Shown piece by piece: positions 58,709 through 64,000 of a DNA stretch of 64,000 nucleotides. Each line of letters starts with the position of its first letter. Position 1 is the stretch's first letter. The position numbers were made by a program, and so were the translations under genes. This DNA comes from Halogranum rubrum (GTDB lineage: Archaea; Halobacteriota; Halobacteria; Halobacteriales; Haloferacaceae), in NCBI RefSeq assembly GCF_900114455.1, contig NZ_FOTC01000002.1, positions 405,012-469,011 on the forward strand. The letters run 5' to 3'. The notes below the pieces were generated by a model. It worked only from the letters and a program-made list of their open reading frames with translations, was not told the DNA's origin and searched no databases.

Positions 58709-60481
58709 TTACGAGTCGGACTCGTCCGACTCGTGACCGCCGTCGGTGGCGACGTCCTGTTGTTCCCCACCGTCGGTAATCTTCGTCTGCAGTTTACGGT
58801 CGAACCACTCCCACTCGGCCGTGTAGAGACCGTCTTCTTTGAGGTTCCACGGGTCGCCGCTCTCGATGACTGGCCCTTCGAGCCACGAGATGATGAAGTT
58901 GTACAGCCAGATGAACCCGCCGACGAGCAACAGTAGCGCGCCGAGGGTCGCAATCTGGTGGAGCGTGATGAACTGCGGCAGGTAGGTCGCGTAGCGACGC
59001 GGCATTCCGCCGTAGCCGAGGAGAATCATCGCGAAGAACGTGATGTTCGTCCCGACCATCCAGAGCCAGAAGTGCCACTTGCCGAGTTTACGCTGGTACA
59101 TCCGACCGGTGAAGATGGGGTACCAGTAGTAGAGACCGGCAAAGCCTGCGAACGCGATGGCGCCCATCACGATGTAGTGGAAGTGCCCGACGACGTAGTA
59201 GGTGTCGTGGAGCACGAGGTCGATGGGGATGGAGGCGAGGAAGACGCCCGTCACGCCGCCGATGATGAAGTTGCTGACGAAGCCGATACAGAACAGCATC
59301 GGCGTCGTCAGTCTGATTCGCCCGTTCCACATCGTCGTAATCCAGTTGAACGTCTTGACCGCAGAGGGAATCGCAATCGCCATCGACACCGCCATGAAGG
59401 AGGCGCGGAGGCGTGGGTCGATACCCGTCGCGAACATGTGGTGCGCCCAGACACCGAACGAGAGCACACCGATTGCGAGCGTCGAGTAGACGACGAACTT
59501 GAACCCGAACAGCCGCCGGCCGGAGAACCGCGGCAGCACGTAGCTGACGATTCCCATCGGCGGAAGCACGAGGATGTAGACCTCGGGATGTCCGAAGAAC
59601 CAGAAGAGGTGTTGCCAGAGGATAGCGCCGCCTTCACCGGCGAAGAACACCGTCCCGAAGTTACGGTCTGCGAGCAGCATGACCATCGCGCTGCCCAGAA
59701 GCGGGAACGCGAAGAGGATGAGTCCCGACTGGGTCAGGATGGTCCACGAGAAGATGTCGAGGTTGGCCCAGGTTACCTCCTCGGCACGCTCGGTGAAGAT
59801 GGTCGCGATGAAGTTGATCGAACCCATCGTCGCCGAGACGCCCGAGAGGTGCAGACCGAGGAGCATGAGGTCGACACCGGCGTTCGCTTGGTTACCGTTT
59901 CCGACCCCGGCCGACAGAGGCGTGTACATCGTCCACGCGGTCTGTGCGGGGATGATGTCGCCAGTCGGGATGAGGAAGCCTGCCCAGATGAGGAGTGCAG
60001 CAGGTGGAAGTAGCCAGAAGGCGATGGCGTTGATTCGCGGGAACGCCATGTCGTCGGCACCGATGACGAGCGGGATGAAGTAGTTCGAGAACGCCGCGAT
60101 GATGGGCGTCCCGAAGAGGAACAGCATCGTGATACCGTGACTCGTCAAGAGCGAGTTGTAGAAGGTGTTCGAGATGAGGGTCATGCCGGGGTCGGCGAGT
60201 TCGACCCGCATGATCATGACCATCGCACCGCCGACGAGGAACGCGATGACGCCGTACAGCCCGTACAACATCCCGATGTCCTTGTGGTCGACAGTCGTGA
60301 ACCAGCGGATGAGTCCGCCTGGCTTCTCGTGTGCGTGACCACTCTCCTGTCCGTAGGCGCCCCCACCACTGGCCAGTGGTGTGTAGGAGCGCCAGTTCTC
60401 CACCCGGGTGAGCCAGGCGGCGACGGCCACGAGGAAAACCCCCATGAGGACCGTCAGTGCTAACTGTCCGTTAATCTCCAT
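58709..60481 (-). CDS. coxA: Haem-copper terminal oxidase subunit I
   Basis: The 590-residue subunit reduces O2 to water and pumps protons. All metal ligands are present: low-spin haem His in SHGITMLF and later HFHYIV, CuB His in FFGHPEVYILVLP and WAHHMF, and the haem a3 region HDTYYVVGHFHY. The HPEVY segment with Glu marks the A1 (D-channel) type. Twelve or more helices are predicted; the C terminus is acidic. No subunit II or III is encoded in the window. The satellites at 60530 and 61002 are on the same strand. Confidence 0.96.
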   Translation of the reverse strand: MEINGQLALTVLMGVFLVAVAAWLTRVENWRSYTPLASGGGAYGQESGHAHEKPGGLIRWFTTVDHKDIGMLYGLYGVIAFLVGGAMVMIMRVELADPGMTLISNTFYNSLLTSHGITMLFLFGTPIIAAFSNYFIPLVIGADDMAFPRINAIAFWLLPPAALLIWAGFLIPTGDIIPAQTAWTMYTPLSAGVGNGNQANAGVDLMLLGLHLSGVSATMGSINFIATIFTERAEEVTWANLDIFSWTILTQSGLILFAFPLLGSAMVMLLADRNFGTVFFAGEGGAILWQHLFWFFGHPEVYILVLPPMGIVSYVLPRFSGRRLFGFKFVVYSTLAIGVLSFGVWAHHMFATGIDPRLRASFMAVSMAIAIPSAVKTFNWITTMWNGRIRLTTPMLFCIGFVSNFIIGGVTGVFLASIPIDLVLHDTYYVVGHFHYIVMGAIAFAGFAGLYYWYPIFTGRMYQRKLGKWHFWLWMVGTNITFFAMILLGYGGMPRRYATYLPQFITLHQIATLGALLLLVGGFIWLYNFIISWLEGPVIESGDPWNLKEDGLYTAEWEWFDRKLQTKITDGGEQQDVATDGGHESDESDS

Positions 60482-60529
60482 GGCAGGGACTGAGTAGTGG
60501 AAGGTAAAGAAAGATTCGGGTGACAGCCG

Positions 60530-60916
60530 TCAGTCGTCGGTGTTCTGCGCGGTGGGTTCTGTCTCAGCGTCCTCTGCCGATTCGTCGTCGGTGAGTTCGG
60601 CTGGTTCGTGGTCGGGTTCGGCCTGCGCTTCGTACTCTTCGAGCGTCTGCGAACCGGGGACCGTCGCCTGTCCTGCGAGGAAGACTTCAGAACGCTTCTC
60701 GTCGCCCGCGATGGCCTTTCCGGAGATGTACGTCAACGCCGCCAATGCGACCAACGGAACGAGGAGCAGACCGAACGAAATCGCCGACGCCAGGGGGTCG
60801 TATCCGAAGGGGTCGTAGACAGCGAAGACGACGACGAAGAACCCGATGATTCCGAGCGGAATAATGTTCACCGTCAGGTCGAGGATGGTCTCCTTGTCGA
60901 AGATTTTGGCTGCCAT
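60530..60916 (-). CDS. Small membrane protein upstream of oxidase subunit I (DUF6684-type)
   Basis: The 128-residue protein has two hydrophobic helices (about residues 11-35 and 42-63) and a long acidic tail (DHEPAELTDDESAEDAETEP). It lies 48 bp upstream of coxA on the same strand. It resembles haloarchaeal oxidase-associated small proteins. A subunit or assembly factor role is inferred from position. Confidence 0.77.
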   Translation of the reverse strand: MAAKIFDKETILDLTVNIIPLGIIGFFVVVFAVYDPFGYDPLASAISFGLLLVPLVALAALTYISGKAIAGDEKRSEVFLAGQATVPGSQTLEEYEAQAEPDHEPAELTDDESAEDAETEPTAQNTDD

Positions 60917-61001
60917 ACGTGGCTCTTACGGACGCCCATCAAATAGATTGTTGGTTCGCGGCCGGTGAGACAGTAGAGCGTCGGTGGCGACACCGAACGC
61001 G

Positions 61002-61385
61002 TTAGATCGGTTGTGACTCTTTGACGAACGCCGTGCCCAAGAGACTTCCGAGGAGGAGGAGACCGCCAGCAGCGATGACGGCGTACCCACGGGCGACGAA
61101 TCGAACCCCCTCGGCTGCAACTGCGGTGTCGGCGTACAGCAAGAGGCCGCCGAGTCCGAACAGGAGAACCGAACAGACGGCGAGTGCACGCCACGGTGTC
61201 TTCGCGTAGCCCGCCTCTTTGGCCATTCCTGCGATACTCCCACAGAGCAACAACAGTCCGCCCACAGCGAGGGCAGGGAGGTCGAAGAGGATACCGAGTT
61301 CTGCAATCGGGATTCCGAGTGCGATGAACAGTGGCCACGGGCTTGCCATCCGGTATTGGTCGCTCAATCCGGGGTTCTCGTCCAT
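61002..61385 (-). CDS. Four-helix membrane protein upstream of the oxidase genes (DUF7541-type)
   Basis: The 127-residue protein has four hydrophobic segments (about 17-35, 38-56, 67-87 and 97-117) and short loops. DENPGLSDQYRMASPWPLFIALG is the recognisable N terminus. It is 85 bp upstream of the 128-residue satellite, same strand. It resembles a haloarchaeal family present by the oxidase. Function unknown. Confidence 0.74.
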   Translation of the reverse strand: MDENPGLSDQYRMASPWPLFIALGIPIAELGILFDLPALAVGGLLLLCGSIAGMAKEAGYAKTPWRALAVCSVLLFGLGGLLLYADTAVAAEGVRFVARGYAVIAAGGLLLLGSLLGTAFVKESQPI

Positions 61386-61440
61386 ATCGGAGATAGTGGC
61401 CCGAGCCTACAAAGCGCTTCGGAAGCTCGCGACGAGGCGA

Positions 61441-61644
61441 CTACGGGAGCGAGACACCGTGTCGTGCGAGATAATCGCTGACCGCTTTGATTTCGACGGG
61501 ACTGCCGATGATGCGACAGCACGCCTCCGTCCCTGCGACGACAGACACCGTGAACTGCGATTCGATGTCGTCTCGAAGTTCCCCGAGGGTCGCACACGGG
61601 AGCACGATCTCGGTGCTGTCCCGGAGTTGCGATGGGTCGGACAT
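61441..61644 (-). CDS. Small haloarchaeal protein of the VNG_1110C type, 67 aa
   Basis: The 67-residue protein reads SDPSQLRDSTEIVLPCATLGELRDDI, then a C-terminal IIGSPVEIKAVSDYLARHGVSLP, which matches my recollection of the VNG_1110C family. ATG 61644 is used because upstream residues to 61866 are shadow. It is divergent from the Drg GTPase gene with 150 bp between the starts. Its function is unknown. Confidence 0.76.
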   Translation of the reverse strand: MSDPSQLRDSTEIVLPCATLGELRDDIESQFTVSVVAGTEACCRIIGSPVEIKAVSDYLARHGVSLP

Positions 61645-61788
61645 GTGATATTTTTCCTGAATTTCCGCTACCGTATAATCGTATCGAAGACGAGACCTGC
61701 GCAAATAACTTGATTGGCGCGCGTAGTGCGGTGGAAGCGAAACGACGAAGGAAAGGGTTTTTCGAGTAACGCGGCGGAACTGTAGGTA

Positions 61789-62898
61789 ATGGGTCTCGAG
61801 GAGGAAATAGACGAACTCCGCGAGGAGATTCAAAGCACGCCCTACAACAAGTCCACCGAGGCACATATCGGGCGTCTCAAGGCAAAACTCGCGGAGAAAA
61901 AGGAGAAACTGGAGAACCAGTCCTCCGCCGGCGGTGGCGTCGGCTACGCCGTCGAGAAGACTGGCGACGCGACTATCGCGCTCGTCGGCTTCCCGAGCGT
62001 CGGCAAGTCGACGCTCATCAACGCTATCACCAACGCCGACAGCGAGACCGGCGAGTACGAGTTCACGACGCTGAACGTCAACCCCGGGATGCTACAGTAT
62101 CGCGGTGCAAACATTCAGGTGCTCGACGTGCCGGGTCTCATCGAAGGCGCAGCGGGTGGCCGCGGTGGCGGCAAGGAAGTGCTCTCTGTCGTTCGGACGG
62201 CAGACCTCGTCGTGTTCATGCTCTCCGTCTTCGAAATCGAGAAGTACGACCGACTGAGCGAGGAACTGTACCACAACAAGATTCGACTCGACACCGAACG
62301 GCCGAGCGTCTTCATCAACAAGAAAGGTCGCGGTGGCATCCGCGTGACGAAGACCGACGACGTCCAGTTAGACGAGGAGACTATCAAGGGCATCCTCCGC
62401 GAACACGGCTACGTCAACGCAGAGGTGACCGTCCGCGGCGACATCACCGTCGACGAACTCATCGACGGCATCATGGACAACCGTATCTACCTCCCCTCTA
62501 TCGTCGCCGCCAACAAGGCCGACCTCATCGATCCTGACTATCTCCCGACGGTCGAAGACAACCTCCGAGAGGTCGGTCTCGACCCCGAAGAGGTCGTGTT
62601 CATCAGCGCCGTCGAAGAGAAAGGGCTCGACGCGCTGAAAGACAAGATTTGGGACGCGCTCGGTCTCATCCGCATCTACATGGACAAGCCAGGACGCGGC
62701 GTCGACTACGAGGAACCACTCGTACTCATGGAGGGCGACACCGTCGGCACCGCGTGTAAGAAACTGGGGAAGAAGTTCGAAGACCGATTCCGCTTTGCTC
62801 GCGTCTCCGGTCCGAGTGCGAAACACGACGACCAACAGGTCGGCAAAGACCACGTCCTGGCCGACGAAGACGTCCTCCGAATCACCGCAGAGCGGTGA
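61789..62898 (+). CDS. Drg family GTPase with TGS domain
   Basis: The 369-residue protein is an archaeal Drg/Rbg GTPase linked to ribosome function. G1 is ALVGFPSVGKSTL, G2 near FTTLNVNPG, G3 LDVPGLIEGAAGGRGGG, G4 NKAD in VAANKADLIDP and G5 near FISAVEEKG. A C-terminal TGS domain (about 290-369) contains IYMDKPGRGVDYEEPLVL and ends DVLRITAER. The N-terminal coiled segment EEEIDELREEIQ is typical. It overlaps the next gene by four bases (GTGA). Confidence 0.96.
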   Translation: MGLEEEIDELREEIQSTPYNKSTEAHIGRLKAKLAEKKEKLENQSSAGGGVGYAVEKTGDATIALVGFPSVGKSTLINAITNADSETGEYEFTTLNVNPGMLQYRGANIQVLDVPGLIEGAAGGRGGGKEVLSVVRTADLVVFMLSVFEIEKYDRLSEELYHNKIRLDTERPSVFINKKGRGGIRVTKTDDVQLDEETIKGILREHGYVNAEVTVRGDITVDELIDGIMDNRIYLPSIVAANKADLIDPDYLPTVEDNLREVGLDPEEVVFISAVEEKGLDALKDKIWDALGLIRIYMDKPGRGVDYEEPLVLMEGDTVGTACKKLGKKFEDRFRFARVSGPSAKHDDQQVGKDHVLADEDVLRITAER

Positions 62899-63404
62899 CC
62901 GACACCGGCTCGACTCCCGAACACGTCGCTGATTCGACGGAGACGAGTCGTCTCCGTTCCCGCCGTCGCCGACTCCTCGCTGTCTCCCTTCTCGCGTTCG
63001 TTCCGTGGTCGGTTCAACAGTTCACCGGTGGTGACGTCACGTTCGTCTTCGCGTGGGGGTTACTCAACACGAATCCGACGAACGTCACGACGCTCCTCGA
63101 CTTCTTGGTTCGCTACACACAGGGGCTTCCGGACTACATCCTCGCGTGGCCCGTCGGCGTCGGCTGTTATCTGGTTGCCGTCGCGAGCGCCGTCGTCGGG
63201 GCGGTGACGAGACACGGCGACGACCGAGTGACGGTCGCCGCACTCGTTCTCGCGGGCCTCACGCAGGTCGAACTCGCCCGCGGGTTTTCGGTGCAACCCG
63301 GTCGCGTGGCGTGGCCACTCGGGACCGTGGCCCTCTGGGCAGTCGCTGGATACGTGTACTGGTCACTGGACGGCGCGGGCGATGCGGACGACGCTCACAA
63401 GTAA
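62895..63404 (+). CDS. Haloarchaeal membrane protein (TIGR04206-type)
   Basis: The 169-residue protein starts at GTG 62895, overlapping the drg stop. It has a disordered N terminus with SRLRSRRRR and four hydrophobic segments (about 29-47, 80-107, 115-128 and 135-152). The core WSVQQFTGGDVTFVFAWGLLNT matches the TIGR04206 type I remember from haloarchaea. Overlap with drg suggests translational coupling. Function unknown. Confidence 0.76.
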   Translation: MTDTGSTPEHVADSTETSRLRSRRRRLLAVSLLAFVPWSVQQFTGGDVTFVFAWGLLNTNPTNVTTLLDFLVRYTQGLPDYILAWPVGVGCYLVAVASAVVGAVTRHGDDRVTVAALVLAGLTQVELARGFSVQPGRVAWPLGTVALWAVAGYVYWSLDGAGDADDAHK

Positions 63405-63500
63405 CGAATCTGCGATCGTGCACAGCTACGACCGCGGACGAAGAACTGCAGTGCTGGTTGCACGAACAGCCAAGGCCGGTTCGCCGGACGGCTGGTGTCC

Positions 63501-64000
63501 TCAGTCGTCGGCGGCCGTCGCACCGGGTCTGTAGTTCCGACTAACTACTTTCCACGCGCCCGTTCGGAAGCGGTAGTAGTTGAGCGCCGCCGGAATCGAC
63601 GTCTCGGCGAGGAACGCGAAGTACAAGCCGACGAGGCCAACTGCGGACACGGAGGCACCGAGGAACGCAAAGAGAATCGAACAGAGCATCCCGACGAACT
63701 GGCTGGCGAACGCCCAGCGCGTGTCGCCGCTCGCGTCGAGCGGCCCGGCCGCACCGCCCGACACGCCTTGGAAGACGACGGCGATACAAGCGACGTACAC
63801 CAGTGAGACGGCGATGGGGAACGCCTCCGGTGACGGGTTGAACGCCGAGACGATGGGTCGGGCGAAGGTAGCGACGACGACGGCAGAGACGAGGTACGTC
63901 GCCACCGCGAACCGGATAACCTCGTGGCCGTAAGTTTCAGCAATCTCTTCGTCACCCGTTCCGAGCGCTTGGCCGACGAGACTGGACGAAGCGAGCCCGA
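63501..64000 (-). CDS. MATE family efflux protein, C-terminal part (runs off the window)
   Basis: The minus-strand frame stays open to the window edge. It encodes GLASSSLVGQALGTGDEEIAE and, further on, SGGAAGPLDASGDTRWAF and LVGLYFAFLAETSIPAALNYYRFRTGAWK, the C-terminal helices of a MATE antiporter. The protein begins beyond position 64000. MATE proteins export drugs or metabolites with Na+ or H+. The 96 bp to the preceding gene show nothing. Confidence 0.9.
   Translation of the reverse strand, partial: GLASSSLVGQALGTGDEEIAETYGHEVIRFAVATYLVSAVVVATFARPIVSAFNPSPEAFPIAVSLVYVACIAVVFQGVSGGAAGPLDASGDTRWAFASQFVGMLCSILFAFLGASVSAVGLVGLYFAFLAETSIPAALNYYRFRTGAWKVVSRNYRPGATAADD

Noticed and set aside
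1-64000. CRISPR arrays, prophage genes, transposases
   Set aside because: No repeat-spacer pattern and no transposase or phage protein motifs (integrase, terminase, capsid) were seen on either strand.

Overview
The window is chromosomal DNA of a halophilic archaeon (class Halobacteria). The evidence is high GC with strongly acidic proteins, archaeal TATA-box promoters with very short leaders, an archaeal information-processing set (family-B DNA polymerase, PAN, Mre11/Rad50, aCPSF1, archaeal-type ProRS, Drg GTPase, MC1 chromatin protein) and a copper-protein/cytochrome b respiratory cluster. The gene content and local order resemble my recollection of the Haloferax volcanii chromosome, so I favour the Haloferacales. 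No database search was run.

Layout. 0-6.2 kb: CoA-binding protein, aldo/keto reductase, several membrane proteins, a DUF373 protein, an SppA-like protease and a conserved coiled-coil protein. 6.2-13.7 kb: DUF371 protein, endonuclease III-like enzyme, methylglyoxal synthase, a 51-residue zinc-finger protein, a membrane-anchored HTH protein and the aCPSF1 ribonuclease. 13.8-20 kb: prolyl-tRNA synthetase and the large glutamate synthase, whose promoter carries a palindrome and whose 3' side carries two hairpins. 20-27.4 kb: ZIP metal transporter, a tandem pair of asparagine-synthetase-like proteins, an M28 peptidase and a NAD-kinase-like protein without the GGDG motif. 27.4-33.1 kb: respiratory cluster with a membrane-anchored halocyanin, a split cytochrome b (b6- and subunit IV-like) and six or seven small haloarchaeal membrane proteins; no Rieske gene is visible. 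33.1-45.3 kb: DNA maintenance and protein turnover (Nth, PAN, Mre11-Rad50 with overlapping genes, small regulators, intein-free PolB). 45.4-51.6 kb: iron section (sufC-sufB-sufD, a ferritin-like gene coupled to a DtxR/SirR regulator, two small zinc-ribbon proteins), interrupted by an unknown gene of unlike codon use and a strongly structured intergenic element. 51.7-57.8 kb: tRNA-Gln(UUG), MC1, an FkbM methyltransferase, AlaX, an HD phosphohydrolase, an SDR epimerase, a GNAT-zinc protein, a decayed livF-type ABC ATPase and a thioredoxin-fold protein. 57.9-61.4 kb: haem-copper oxidase subunit I with small membrane satellites. 61.4-64 kb: Drg GTPase, a membrane protein and the end of a MATE transporter that runs off the window.

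How it fits together. The cytochrome b/halocyanin cluster and the oxidase subunit I plausibly work in one electron-transport chain, from quinol through the cytochrome b complex and copper protein to the oxidase. The Suf genes supply Fe-S clusters that the two endonuclease III proteins and glutamate synthase need, and the nearby SirR/ferritin pair fits iron-responsive control. No CRISPR array, prophage or intact insertion sequence was seen. The least explained items are the Rieske-less cytochrome b/halocyanin operon, the tandem amidotransferase pair, the GGDG-less NAD-kinase homologue and several strong inverted-repeat elements between genes.
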